NCBI RefSeq assembly: GCF_003353065.1 | Contig: NZ_CP027806.1 | Span: 558,001-622,000, forward strand | Origin: Cyclonatronum proteinivorum | GTDB lineage: Bacteria; Bacteroidota; Rhodothermia; Balneolales; Cyclonatronaceae | DNA: 64,000 nt | Direction of reading: 5' to 3' | Shown here: positions 1 through 8,810 of the stretch, piece after piece | How positions within the stretch are numbered: position 1 is the stretch's first letter | Layout: each line of letters opens with the position of its first letter | The notes under the pieces: model-generated | The model's database searches: none | What the model saw: only the letters and a program-made list of their open reading frames with translations | What the model was told of the DNA's origin: nothing | Translations under genes and position numbers: made by a program

Positions 1-267
1 CTTCTTGCTTTGTATCCGGAGATCATCCCAAGGACAATACGCTATCTTGAGCAGGAAATTCCGAAACATAGGACCGGGGAGAAGCTGGAGCTTGACGAAT
101 GGAAGCGGATTCTTATGACTACTCCATTTCAGAGGCTTAAAAAGCTGCTCGAATCAGACTCTGAGAGAGCAATCAGACTCCGTCAGTCGCTTCCGTTCTG
201 GCCTGTTTTAACTGAAGATGAAAGGGCGATGTTTATGTCGCTGAAAGGGCAAAAGTCGGGCGTATGA
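1..267 (+). CDS. hypothetical protein, 5' end outside window
   Basis: The reading frame is open to the first base, so the gene probably starts upstream; an in-window TTG at 10 is the only candidate start and has no convincing ribosome site. The visible 89 codons encode a charged, probably helical protein rich in Arg, Glu and Lys, with no motif I recognise. It overlaps the next gene by four bases (ATGA), so the two are translationally coupled. The pairing of a small protein with a downstream nucleotidyltransferase-like protein resembles two-gene toxin-antitoxin modules, but that role is inferred only from arrangement. Confidence 0.55.
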   Translation, partial: LLALYPEIIPRTIRYLEQEIPKHRTGEKLELDEWKRILMTTPFQRLKKLLESDSERAIRLRQSLPFWPVLTEDERAMFMSLKGQKSGV

Positions 268-806
268 ACATAGAACAATTAGCACACGCTATCCGCGCAG
301 CTTGTAATGTAGCGGAAGATCAGGAGCTTTATATATTTGGTTCGCAGGCAATTTTAGGAGAATTCCCTGATGCACCTGAGGAGTTAAGGAAGTCAGTTGA
401 AGTAGATGTAGTACCGGTAAATAAGCCCGATGCCGTAGACAAAATTGATGGCGCACTGGGTGAAAACTCTCCATTCCATCAGATGCACGGATTTTACGTT
501 CATGGGGTTGCTCTTGAGACCGCGGTCTTGCCCAAAGGGTGGAAAGAAAGAACAAGAGTGGTTCGTGATTATTTAGACAAGAACAATATTGGCTATTGCG
601 TCGAAGCCCATGATTTAGCTGCGAGCAAGCTTATTGCCTTTCGTGAAAAAGACACGGAGTTTGTGCGCTTTTTGATTCTAAGACAGATGATTAACCCTAC
701 AGTGCTGCATGCGAGAATACAGCTTACACAGGTTGATTCAGTAGTCAGGCAGCGGGCATTGACCTGGACAGAACTAATCATTGAAAGCCTAAGTGATGAT
801 GACTGA
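264..806 (+). CDS. nucleotidyltransferase-like protein (DUF6036 type)
   Basis: A 180-residue protein. Near the N-terminus is 'LYIFGSQAIL', followed some 20 residues later by 'SVEVDVVP', which fits the GS...DxD pattern of polymerase-beta-type nucleotidyltransferases, although only one acidic pair is clear. Such proteins (DUF6036 and AbiEii-like families) often sit with a small partner gene in accessory loci. The start ATG overlaps the preceding stop, supporting one operon. The second half (residues 110-180) is helical with 'HDLAASKLIAFREKD', the sort of segment that follows the catalytic fold in AbiEii-like proteins. Family assignment is moderate; substrate and toxin role are unknown. Confidence 0.6.
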   Translation: MNIEQLAHAIRAACNVAEDQELYIFGSQAILGEFPDAPEELRKSVEVDVVPVNKPDAVDKIDGALGENSPFHQMHGFYVHGVALETAVLPKGWKERTRVVRDYLDKNNIGYCVEAHDLAASKLIAFREKDTEFVRFLILRQMINPTVLHARIQLTQVDSVVRQRALTWTELIIESLSDDD

Positions 807-959
807 CTTGCGCATTTTATGTACCCCAAATTGAGCGGTTAGCTGCATTTGGAAATTATTGACCCCTCCCATGTAACAATTGTGACTGAACCCGGGGGCT
901 GCCCGGTCTTATATTAAGGTCAAAATTACAACCGCCGCTTTATTTTAGATGTATATCTC

Positions 960-1199
960 ATGATGAATCGTTTGCTCACCAACTGGCACATGCGCCGTGT
1001 ATTAGGTCTTGTGATTGGCCTTATTTTCCTTGTCCAAAGCATTACATTTGGGGAAGCATTGCCGGGTTTTCTGGCGCTTTTCTTTTTGCTGCAGGCCGGC
1101 CTTAATGTCGGTTGCTTCGGGGCGCAGGGATGTGCACCCGCGGCTTACGGGCCGGAAAAAGCTTCCGATGGTGAGATTCAGTACACGGAAGTCAAGTAG
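960..1199 (+). CDS. small membrane protein, DUF2892/YgaP-like
   Basis: A 79-residue protein with two hydrophobic helices (about residues 12-28 and 34-50) and two cysteines in 'GCFGAQGCAP'. This matches small inner-membrane proteins of the DUF2892/YgaP-transmembrane type, often found next to rhodanese, thioredoxin or other sulfur-handling genes. It lies 39 bases before thioredoxin on the same strand, so a redox or sulfur link is plausible. Start is at the first of two consecutive ATGs; either could be used. Confidence 0.7.
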   Translation: MMNRLLTNWHMRRVLGLVIGLIFLVQSITFGEALPGFLALFFLLQAGLNVGCFGAQGCAPAAYGPEKASDGEIQYTEVK

Positions 1200-1238
1200 C
1201 GGCACCTCATATTTCTGATCCCTTAACTTATTTTTCTT

Positions 1239-1550
1239 ATGGAAACCAAGCTTTCTTTCAAAGACCTCATCAATTCCGATACCCCTGTCCTGGTCGATTT
1301 TTACGCCGATTGGTGCGGTCCCTGCCGCATGATGCCGCCTATCCTCGATAAGGTGAAAAAATCATTCGGCGACGGTCTCAACATTATTAAAATTGACGTG
1401 GATAAGAATCAGCAGGCTGCGGCTGCCTACGGTATCCGCAGTATCCCGACTCTCATTCTGTTCCAGAATGGAGAAATCAAGTGGCAGCAGGCGGGCGTAC
1501 CGCAGGCCGCGCAGCTTGAGCAGGTGATTCGCGAAAAGGCGACCGTCTGA
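1239..1550 (+). CDS. trxA: thioredoxin
   Basis: A 103-residue protein of normal thioredoxin length. The active site WCGPC is at residues 25-29, preceded by 'VLVDFYADW', and the cis-proline segment 'IRSIPTLILF' is present. It reduces protein disulfides in the cytoplasm; no signal peptide is seen. It follows a small membrane protein and precedes a PLP-dependent sulfur amino-acid enzyme, from which it is separated by a hairpin with a T-run. Confidence 0.95.
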   Translation: METKLSFKDLINSDTPVLVDFYADWCGPCRMMPPILDKVKKSFGDGLNIIKIDVDKNQQAAAAYGIRSIPTLILFQNGEIKWQQAGVPQAAQLEQVIREKATV

Positions 1551-1587
1551 TTTTATTTCCGTTCGGCTGATTCCCAATTAGCATTTT

Positions 1588-1649
1588 AGCTTTGGTTTGT
1601 GGAAATTGACGCCTCACAAGGCCCTTCTTCACCAACCAAAGCTTTTTTT
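1588..1649 (+). terminator. intrinsic terminator or attenuator abutting the next start codon
   Basis: AGCTTTGGTT (1588-1597) pairs perfectly with AACCAAAGCT (1634-1643), the stem continues inward with one mismatch, and it is followed directly by a T-run (1643-1649) whose last base touches the ATG at 1650. A competing hairpin is possible: TTGTG (1597-1601) with CACAA (1615-1619). A terminator ending at a start codon means either that thioredoxin transcription stops here and the next gene has a promoter inside the loop region, or that the hairpin acts as an attenuator. Seen in sequence; function inferred. Confidence 0.65.
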
Positions 1650-2774
1650 ATGCGTTTTGAAACCCGCGCCATTCACGGCGGTCTTGATCATGACAACCAT
1701 GCGCGCGCGATTGTGCCGCCCGTGTACCACAGCACGGTGTATGAGCTGAGCGAAGCCGGCAAGCAGGATGATGAGCTGTTATACTCGCGCCTCGATAATC
1801 CGAACCGGCGGCAGTGGGAAGCGCTCGCGGCTTCGCTCGAAGGGGGTGCCGGTGCCGCGGCTTTTGCGTCCGGCATTGCGGCGGCTACCGCGGTGCTTCA
1901 GGCGCTTGACCCCGGCGATCATGTGATCTTCCCCGACGACCTCTATTCCGGTCACCGGATGATGATCACCGGCCTGATGAACCGCTGGAACCTGCACAGC
2001 AGCTTTGTGGATGCAACCAATGCCAACACCATACGGGAAGCCATCCGGCCCGAAACCCGCCTCATTTGGATGGAAACGCCTTCCAACCCCATGCTCCGGA
2101 TCACGGATATTGCGGCGGTGTGCGAACTCGCGCGGTCACGCGGCCTGATTAGCTGCGTGGACAACACCTGGCCGTCCCCCGTCAATCAGCGGCCGCTGGA
2201 ACTGGGCGCCGATCTCGTGATGCATTCTTCTACCAAATACTTCGGGGGGCATTCTGATACGCTGGGCGGCTTGGTCATTGCGCGTGAAGAAAACGAACTG
2301 ATGGAGCGTATCCGGTTCATTCAGCGGCTTGGTGGCGCGGTGCCTTCCCCGCAGGATTGCTGGATGCTGGCCCGCAGCACCCGAACCCTGGCGTACCGCA
2401 TGCGCGGACACAACGCACACGGCGCCGAACTCGCAGCCTTTCTGGCGCGTCATCCGAAAGTCGGGGCCGTTCACTATCCCGGCCTGAGCGGACATCCGGG
2501 CCACGAGACCGCCCGCAGGCAGATGCATGGCTTTGGCGGGATGATTTCTTTTGAAGTCAAAGGGGATGCGTCCCAAACGCTGAAGGTTGTAGCGGGCGCA
2601 GCACTCATCCGGCGGGCGACAAGTCTGGGCGGGGTGGAAAGCAGCTGGGAGCACCGCCTCAGTACGGAAGGCGAAGGCTCGAAAACGCCGGGAAATCTGA
2701 TTCGTTTCAGCGTGGGGCTGGAACATCCCGATGATTTGAAGGAAGATCTCGAGCGGGCACTGTCGGTGCTTTGA
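1650..2774 (+). CDS. trans-sulfuration PLP-dependent enzyme (cystathionine lyase/synthase family)
   Basis: A 374-residue protein of the Cys/Met metabolism PLP family. 'AIHGGLDHD' opens the protein, 'YSRLDNPN' is the substrate and phosphate-binding region, 'CVDNTWPSP' holds the PLP-ring aspartate and 'SSTKYFGGHSD' the Schiff-base lysine (about residue 196). Members make or cleave cystathionine or related thioethers, or act on homoserine esters; residues alone do not tell which, and cystathionine beta-lyase or gamma-synthase are most likely. I chose ATG 1650 because the longer frame from GTG 1599 would encode a non-conserved tail through a terminator-like hairpin. Confidence 0.85.
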   Translation: MRFETRAIHGGLDHDNHARAIVPPVYHSTVYELSEAGKQDDELLYSRLDNPNRRQWEALAASLEGGAGAAAFASGIAAATAVLQALDPGDHVIFPDDLYSGHRMMITGLMNRWNLHSSFVDATNANTIREAIRPETRLIWMETPSNPMLRITDIAAVCELARSRGLISCVDNTWPSPVNQRPLELGADLVMHSSTKYFGGHSDTLGGLVIAREENELMERIRFIQRLGGAVPSPQDCWMLARSTRTLAYRMRGHNAHGAELAAFLARHPKVGAVHYPGLSGHPGHETARRQMHGFGGMISFEVKGDASQTLKVVAGAALIRRATSLGGVESSWEHRLSTEGEGSKTPGNLIRFSVGLEHPDDLKEDLERALSVL

Positions 2775-2799
2775 CACCCCTTTCTTTACTGCCGGATTA

Positions 2800-2836
2800 A
2801 AAAAACAAAAGGCGCTGCCCTTCCGGACTGCGCCTC
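2800..2836 (-). terminator. intrinsic terminator of the MacAB-like operon
   Basis: AGGCGC (2810-2815) pairs with GCGCCT (2830-2835). Read on the minus strand the stem is followed by TTTTGTTTTTT, the classic layout for a minus-strand terminator, about 100 bases after the last permease gene. It could also slow plus-strand transcription from the PLP enzyme. Confidence 0.7.
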
Positions 2837-2933
2837 TTCATCTTATTGTACTAACAGGAAAATTTCAGGGTCTCAGGAAAAAACGGGCGTATTATTAAAA
2901 TGCCCTGTTTTTCTTTTTGGGGATGCGGGCTGC

Positions 2934-4160
2934 CTACTCGTAGCGCAGGCTTTCAATCGGGTCGAGCCGCGCGGCTTTCATGGCCGGGTACACCCCGAAA
3001 ATGATGCCGATCAGGGTCATGCCAATCAGGCCCCCGATGGCTGAGCCCCAGGGGAACACGAGACTTGAGCCGAAGTACAGGGCCGCACCGTTGCCGAGCG
3101 CAATCCCCGCGATGATGCCAATCATGCCGCCAATCTGACAGAGCGCGATAGACTCAAGCAGGAACTGTGTCGTGATTTCGCGGCGGCGGGCCCCGATGGC
3201 TTTTCGCACGCCGATTTCGCGGGTCCGCTCGGTGACCGATACGAGCATGATGTTCATCACCCCGATGCCCGCCCCAAGGAGCACAATGCCGCCAATCACA
3301 AAGCCGACAATGTAGAGAAAGCCGGTAAACTGACTCAGTGCGCCGCTGATGCTTTGGTTGCTGGCAATTTCGAAGTCATCCGCACTTGCCGGATCCACCT
3401 GCCGGATCAGGCGCATAAGGCCGGTCACGCGGTCAATCATGGCCTGTAGCTCTTCGACCGAACCCGCCCGCAGCTGAATGCTCACGTTTTGGTTGCGTCC
3501 GTACTTGTTGGCCGTGATGGTGTACGGCAGCAGCGCAAAGCGGTCGAGCGAGCTTCCAAAGACTGTTCCGCGTGCTTCGGTAACCCCGATTACCGTGTAA
3601 GGCTGTCCTTCAATGCGGACTGTCTTGCCCAAAGCTTCCTGCACCGGAAAAAGGGTTTCGGCGACTTCTGCGCCGAGCAGGGTCACATTGCGGCGGTAGG
3701 CCATATCTTCAGCGGTAAAATTCCGGCCTTCCGCAATGGTGTAGGCATTGTTGGCCAGGAAATACTCGTTCACGCCCTGAATGCCGATATTGGGCTCGGT
3801 TTCCTGATCTTCGAACAGCACCCGCGTAGTCCGGAAGGTGCGGCTTGGGCCGACTTCCGCAGTGAGCGGTAGAAGTTCCTGCAGGCGTTCCATCTGTTCA
3901 ATGGTGATGTCCTGACGGTTGCGGAAGGCGTTCCAGTCGGTCGGACCTACGTTGATAGCCGGCGTTTTGCTCACGGTGATGACATCCCCGCCCATCAGGC
4001 TGAGCGTGTCGCGGAAGTAGGTGTCGAGCACCAGCACCGCGGTGTTTGCGCTGATGATGGCGAACACGCCCACCGAGATGGCGAGCAGGGTCAGCCCTGA
4101 GCGCAGCTTGGAAGCCCGGATGGATTCAAAAGCCTGTCTGAAAACTTCAAGTAATTGCAT
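2934..4160 (-). CDS. MacB-like ABC transporter permease
   Basis: A 408-residue inner-membrane protein. One N-terminal helix (residues about 17-40, 'LRSGLTLLAISVGVFAII') is followed by a large periplasmic MacB_PCD domain of some 230 residues, then three C-terminal FtsX helices. 'VTERTREIGVRKAIGARRREI' bears the cytoplasmic coupling sequence that contacts the ATPase. It ends in 'ARLDPIESLRYE', the same tail as the neighbouring permease, so the two are paralogues forming a heterodimer or alternative pairs. It is last in a three-gene operon behind an adaptor. No ATPase gene is present in the operon, so the ATPase must be encoded elsewhere. Confidence 0.9.
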   Translation of the reverse strand: MQLLEVFRQAFESIRASKLRSGLTLLAISVGVFAIISANTAVLVLDTYFRDTLSLMGGDVITVSKTPAINVGPTDWNAFRNRQDITIEQMERLQELLPLTAEVGPSRTFRTTRVLFEDQETEPNIGIQGVNEYFLANNAYTIAEGRNFTAEDMAYRRNVTLLGAEVAETLFPVQEALGKTVRIEGQPYTVIGVTEARGTVFGSSLDRFALLPYTITANKYGRNQNVSIQLRAGSVEELQAMIDRVTGLMRLIRQVDPASADDFEIASNQSISGALSQFTGFLYIVGFVIGGIVLLGAGIGVMNIMLVSVTERTREIGVRKAIGARRREITTQFLLESIALCQIGGMIGIIAGIALGNGAALYFGSSLVFPWGSAIGGLIGMTLIGIIFGVYPAMKAARLDPIESLRYE

Positions 4161-4213
4161 GGTTCGCTGCGGTGAAAATGAGAGAGAAATCGTTCGGCTG
4201 AAGCAGGTCGCCG

Positions 4214-5446
4214 CTACTCGTAGCGGAGCGACTCAATCGGGTTGGCTTTTGCGGCCCGGCTTGAAGGCAGGTAGCCAAACAGCAGGCCGATGAAGGTGCA
4301 GATGAGAATGGCCTGCACCACGGTCGTCCAGTCCATGTAGGCCACAAAAAACTGATTGATGAGCTGCGTGATGCCCATGGAGAGAAGTACCCCAATGATG
4401 CCGCCCAGCATACAAATGATGACGGCCTCGGTAAGAAATTGCAGCAGAATCTCCCAGGATTTGGCCCCGACCGCTTTCCGGATGCCGATTTCCCGGGTGC
4501 GCTCCCGCACCGACACGAACATGATGTTCATCACGCCTATTCCGCCCACAAGCAGGGCAAGCCCGGTAAGGAAAATTCCTATGCCGTAAATGGCCATTTT
4601 TACGCCACCCAGCTGTTCCTCAAAAAGGGCCGCTTTGTTGATGGCGAAGTCGTTATCCTCCATGGGATCAAGGCCGCGGATTTGGCGCATGGCCCCGATT
4701 ACTTCGTATTCGCCATCGATGGCGGTTTCCGCGTCGGGGAACTGCGCGAGCAGCCGAACCCCGAAACGAAGGCTGAAGATGTTGCCAAAAGAGGAAATCG
4801 GGATGATAATTACATTGTCCATATCCTCCATGCCCAGGAACGAACCCTGTTCCTCGATAATGCCGATGATGGTGAAGCGCTGCCCGCCTATGCGGACTAT
4901 TTTTCCGACGGGGTCTTCGTCCTGAAACAGGGCCTGATACACGGTTGCGCCCATCACCGCGACCGGTGCCGATGTTTGTACTTCAGCCTCGGTAAAGACG
5001 CGACCGTCGGCGAGATCGGCGTTGGTCGTTTGGAAGTAGCCAGCAGTTGCGCCGATAATGAGCGGATTTTCCACCGCGCGTTCACCGTATCGTGCCGGGG
5101 ACGTGCGGAAGGCGGTTGCGGCTACATTACTTGTTGAAGGCGCGAGTCGCTGCAGCGGTTCGAGGTAGGCAAGCTGAATTTCGCGGCGGTTGCGGTATTC
5201 CCACCAGCGGTACTCGCCCCCGAATCCCCAGGGCCATTTTTCGATATAGACCACATTGCTGCCGATCATGCTCATGCTGTCTTCAAAGGCCTGATCGATA
5301 CCGTCGGTTACGGTTTTCATGGTAGTCACGGAGACAATGCCGATTACGATGCAGGTAGTCGTAAGGATGGCCCGGACTTTATTGAGCCAAATGGCGGACA
5401 TCGCGATCCGGAACCCTTCGCTGAGGCTGATAAAAAATCGTCGCAT
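4214..5446 (-). CDS. MacB-like ABC transporter permease
   Basis: A 410-residue paralogue of the downstream permease with the same plan: N-terminal helix ('VRAILTTTCIVIGIVSVTTM'), periplasmic MacB_PCD domain, three C-terminal helices, the coupling sequence 'RERTREIGIRKAVGAKSWEI' and terminal 'ANPIESLRYE'. It lies 57 bases after the adaptor gene and 53 bases before the next permease. MacB-type transporters work as mechanotransducers that push periplasmic substrates through an adaptor into an outer-membrane channel rather than carrying them across the inner membrane. Substrate unknown. Confidence 0.9.
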   Translation of the reverse strand: MRRFFISLSEGFRIAMSAIWLNKVRAILTTTCIVIGIVSVTTMKTVTDGIDQAFEDSMSMIGSNVVYIEKWPWGFGGEYRWWEYRNRREIQLAYLEPLQRLAPSTSNVAATAFRTSPARYGERAVENPLIIGATAGYFQTTNADLADGRVFTEAEVQTSAPVAVMGATVYQALFQDEDPVGKIVRIGGQRFTIIGIIEEQGSFLGMEDMDNVIIIPISSFGNIFSLRFGVRLLAQFPDAETAIDGEYEVIGAMRQIRGLDPMEDNDFAINKAALFEEQLGGVKMAIYGIGIFLTGLALLVGGIGVMNIMFVSVRERTREIGIRKAVGAKSWEILLQFLTEAVIICMLGGIIGVLLSMGITQLINQFFVAYMDWTTVVQAILICTFIGLLFGYLPSSRAAKANPIESLRYE

Positions 5447-5503
5447 AAACGTGCGGTATTTCGGTGATGGAGGAAGCTGTAAGACCGCCTCCGGGCTCGG
5501 AAC

Positions 5504-6892
5504 TTAGTTGTCGCGTCGTACGGCTTCGTTGTGCTGAAGCTCTCTTGAAAGGATGCGGAAGCTGCCGGTTACGACCTCATCACCATCCTGCAGCCCGTGT
5601 ATAATCTGAATGTAGTTGTTGTCGCTGATGCCGGTTTCTACTTCGACCCTGCGAACCTTGCCCTCCTCATACACAAACACAACCCTGCGGAAATCTTCGC
5701 GGCTGCCCCGGCGGCTGTTGCCGTTGCTGTTTGCGCTGCCACTGTTCGTCCGGTCAGCGACAAGCTCTGCCGGCGTATCCGGGCTCTCCCCGTTTTCTTC
5801 TGATGGATTTGGAAAGCGGTTGAAATCGCGCACGGTAACGGCCTGAATGGGCACACTGACTGCATCATAAACGGTCTGACTCAAAACATCCACCGTTGCG
5901 GACATCCCGGGTTTGAAGGTTGGGATGAAACCGCTGCCGGGGCGTTCGCTTGCTTCAAGCGGAATCAACTCAGCGCCGGATGCGTCAATATTGTGCGGCG
6001 AGGTGACCCTGATTTTCACTTTGTAATTGGTAACCTGTTCGGCTGCCGATCCGGTGATGTCGGCTGAGTTGGCGATTTCGGTGACGATACCCTCAAAGGT
6101 GTGGTTAGGGTGCGCGTCTACTTCTATGCGCGCTGTGTCGCCCACGCTCACATTCATAATTTGATTTTCATTCACATCCACAATCACTTCCATCAGATCA
6201 AGACGTGCAATGCGCATCATTTCGGTACCGGCCGTTTGGGTATTTCCCAGCACCCGTTCGCCCCGCTCGATAGATAGCCGTGATATGGTGCCATCTTTAG
6301 GGCTGCGGATTACGGTTTGCTGCAGTTCTTCTTCCGAACGGCGCAGCTGTGCCCGGGCACTCTGTATCTGAAATTCTGCAGCACGTACATTGGCCTGCTG
6401 CGCTTTGTAATTGTTGGATGAAGCGAGGTAATCCAGCTCTGAAACCATGCCGCGCTCATAAAGCTGCTTGTTGCGCAGGTACTCCACTTCTGCCTGCAGC
6501 ATAGTAGCGCGGGCCTGCTCAAGCCGGGCCTGCTGCGTGAGTAGCATGGCGCTGAGTTCATCAATCTGCGCCTGGAAAATATCGGGTTTGATGCGCAGCA
6601 AGAGATCGCCTTCCCGCACGAAATCGCCTTCGCGCACATTCAGCTCAATGACTTCACCGGAAACATCCGGTCGAATAACGACTTCTACTTCGGGCTGCAT
6701 ACGGCCGGAAGCCGAAACCAGCTGCGTGATGGTCCGGATTTCTGCCTGTTCCGTACTAACAGGGGTTTCGGAGGGGCCACGGTTAATCAGGCCCATGCTG
6801 TTGGCAATGATGCCGCCAAAGGCGATAACAAGGATAGCGATAACCAGCATACGCCCGCGGCGTTTTTTGGGTGCTGAAGGATCTTTGCTCAT
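5504..6892 (-). CDS. periplasmic adaptor subunit, MacA/HlyD type
   Basis: A 462-residue membrane-fusion protein. An N-terminal membrane anchor ('MLVIAILVIAFGGIIANSM') precedes the first lipoyl half ('RPDVSGEVIELNVREGDFV', about residue 75), a long coiled-coil hairpin (about 105-195, rich in Gln, Ala and Glu), the second lipoyl half ('SPKDGTISRLSIERGERV') and beta-barrel domains. A low-complexity Asn/Ser/Gly segment interrupts the C-terminal part (about residues 360-400). First gene of the operon, it would link the two permeases to an outer-membrane TolC-like channel. Start is the ATG that leaves a short basic segment before the anchor. Confidence 0.9.
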   Translation of the reverse strand: MSKDPSAPKKRRGRMLVIAILVIAFGGIIANSMGLINRGPSETPVSTEQAEIRTITQLVSASGRMQPEVEVVIRPDVSGEVIELNVREGDFVREGDLLLRIKPDIFQAQIDELSAMLLTQQARLEQARATMLQAEVEYLRNKQLYERGMVSELDYLASSNNYKAQQANVRAAEFQIQSARAQLRRSEEELQQTVIRSPKDGTISRLSIERGERVLGNTQTAGTEMMRIARLDLMEVIVDVNENQIMNVSVGDTARIEVDAHPNHTFEGIVTEIANSADITGSAAEQVTNYKVKIRVTSPHNIDASGAELIPLEASERPGSGFIPTFKPGMSATVDVLSQTVYDAVSVPIQAVTVRDFNRFPNPSEENGESPDTPAELVADRTNSGSANSNGNSRRGSREDFRRVVFVYEEGKVRRVEVETGISDNNYIQIIHGLQDGDEVVTGSFRILSRELQHNEAVRRDN

Positions 6893-7128
6893 GATGGAAC
6901 AATACTTAAAAATGAATAATCGTGGTTGCGACCGTACAGCCGACGGGGGAACCTGAAGGCATGTTTACGAACTGTTTTCGTTCATGCATTTGGTATAAGC
7001 AACATTTCTTATCTCAGGCTTACACGATAAGCATCAGATCTTGTTTCGGCAATTTTTTTCAAAAGCCAAATCACCTGACGTGCCCGTCAGGCGGCAAGCT
7101 GTAATCAGCATATTGAATGAATATTCGG

Positions 7129-7136
7129 TATATTTG
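7129..7136 (+). promoter_or_regulatory. possible Bacteroidota-type -7 element before prfC
   Basis: TATATTTG matches the -7 consensus TAnnTTTG used by the primary sigma factor of Bacteroidota and lies 33 bases before the prfC start. A convincing -33 element is not visible at the expected spacing, so the call is weak. Confidence 0.3.
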
Positions 7137-7168
7137 GAAGCTAATCAATTTTTGAAAAAGTCATTACT

Positions 7169-8791
7169 ATGTCCACTGCAGCTGCACCCTCTCCGGTCGG
7201 TAAAAACGCGGCCCCGATTCTCGAAGAAGCCCGTAACCGCCGCACCTTTGCTATTATTTCCCACCCCGATGCCGGGAAAACCACCCTCACCGAAAAGCTG
7301 TTGCTTTATGGCGGTGCCATCCGGGAGGCCGGTTCGATCAAACAGCGTAAAGCGGCCAGGCATGCAGCTTCAGACTGGATGGCCATCGAACAGGAACGCG
7401 GTATTTCGGTAACCTCCTCTGTGCTTCGGTTCGAAAAAGACGGCATCAAATACAACCTGCTCGATACCCCCGGTCACAAAGACTTTTCCGAAGATACGCT
7501 TCGTACGCTGGTAGCCGCGGACTGCGCGCTCATGGTGATTGACTCAGCCAAGGGCGTCGAGGAACAGACCGAGAAGCTGTTTGAAGTCTGCCGTATGCGC
7601 GGTATTCCGGTGATCACTTTTGTAAACAAGTACGACCGCCCGGGTATGGACCCGCTGGAAGTGCTGAGTAATATTGAAAGTAAGCTGGGTATTCATCCGG
7701 TAGCCGCAGCCTGGCCTTTGGGCTATGGCACCGACTTTCAGGGGGTGTATGATGTGATTGGCCGCAAGCTGCACCTCTACATCAAAGCGAGCCACGGTGC
7801 CCGGGAAGCCGATACAGAAATTTTTGATCTGGAGGAGGGCGTTGCAAATGCACAGCTTTCCGAGTCTGTGAAGGAAGCTTTCATGGAAGAGTGTGAGCTC
7901 ATCAGAGATGAGTTTCATGAAATGGACCCCGATGAGTATAACACCGGCAAGGCAACGCCGGTCTTTTTTGGATCTGCTTTGAGCAATTTCGGCCTGGATA
8001 TTTTTCTCGAGCACTTCCGGAATCTTGCCCCGCAGCCGCAGCGCTATACGGATAACACCGAACAGCTCAGATCGCTTGATGAGCCCTTTTCAGGCTTTGT
8101 GTTCAAACTGCAGGCCAACATGAACCCGGAGCACCGCGACTGCACGGCTTTTGTGCGCGTTGCAACCGGTAAATTTGAGCGGGGTATTGAGGTGAAAGTA
8201 GATGACCTCAGTAAGAAAATCCGCATGACTTCGCCGCATACGCTCATGGCTGATGACCGCAGCCTGCTGGAAGTCGCCTACCCCGGGGATATTGTAGCCT
8301 TATTCAATCCCGGCGAGTTCAAAATCGGAAGCACGGTGTATAAAGGAGAGAAGAAGAAATATGATGTTATTCCGCTTTTTACGCCTGAACACTTTATTAA
8401 GGCAAGTTCCAAAGATCCGTTTCGGCGGAAACAGCTGCGTGAGGGTTTGCAGCAACTTTCGGAGGAGGGCGTTGTGCATGTGTTTGAAGTACCCAATGGC
8501 GTCGGTAATGAGCTTTTGTTAGGAACTGTGGGCGTGCTTCAGTTTGAAGTAGTACAGCACCGCATGCTGGCCGAATACAAAGTGGAAATGCACTACACGC
8601 CGGTGCCGTATCATACCGCGAGATGGCTGCCCGAAAACGAGGAAATCATCAGCAAGCTGAAGACCGCTTTTTCCACGCACGTGACTTTCGATCTGGACGA
8701 AAACCCGATTGCGCTGTTCGACAGTGCCTATGCCCTGAGTCAGGCCATTGAAAAAGTGGGCGAAGAAAATCTGTTCAAATTCAAGCGGTAG
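7169..8791 (+). CDS. prfC: peptide chain release factor 3
   Basis: A 540-residue translational GTPase, the usual RF3 length. G1 'HPDAGKTT' is at residues 32-39, G3 'DTPGHKDF' near 98, G4 'NKYDR' near 152 (most RF3 have NKLDR). The 'IKQRKAARHAASDWM' segment and the C-terminal RF3 domains are present. RF3 recycles RF1/RF2 from the ribosome after peptide release. It is followed 19 bases later by mnmD, suggesting co-transcription of two translation-related genes. Confidence 0.95.
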   Translation: MSTAAAPSPVGKNAAPILEEARNRRTFAIISHPDAGKTTLTEKLLLYGGAIREAGSIKQRKAARHAASDWMAIEQERGISVTSSVLRFEKDGIKYNLLDTPGHKDFSEDTLRTLVAADCALMVIDSAKGVEEQTEKLFEVCRMRGIPVITFVNKYDRPGMDPLEVLSNIESKLGIHPVAAAWPLGYGTDFQGVYDVIGRKLHLYIKASHGAREADTEIFDLEEGVANAQLSESVKEAFMEECELIRDEFHEMDPDEYNTGKATPVFFGSALSNFGLDIFLEHFRNLAPQPQRYTDNTEQLRSLDEPFSGFVFKLQANMNPEHRDCTAFVRVATGKFERGIEVKVDDLSKKIRMTSPHTLMADDRSLLEVAYPGDIVALFNPGEFKIGSTVYKGEKKKYDVIPLFTPEHFIKASSKDPFRRKQLREGLQQLSEEGVVHVFEVPNGVGNELLLGTVGVLQFEVVQHRMLAEYKVEMHYTPVPYHTARWLPENEEIISKLKTAFSTHVTFDLDENPIALFDSAYALSQAIEKVGEENLFKFKR

Positions 8792-8810
8792 CCAAAAGCT
8801 TAATCTCCGC

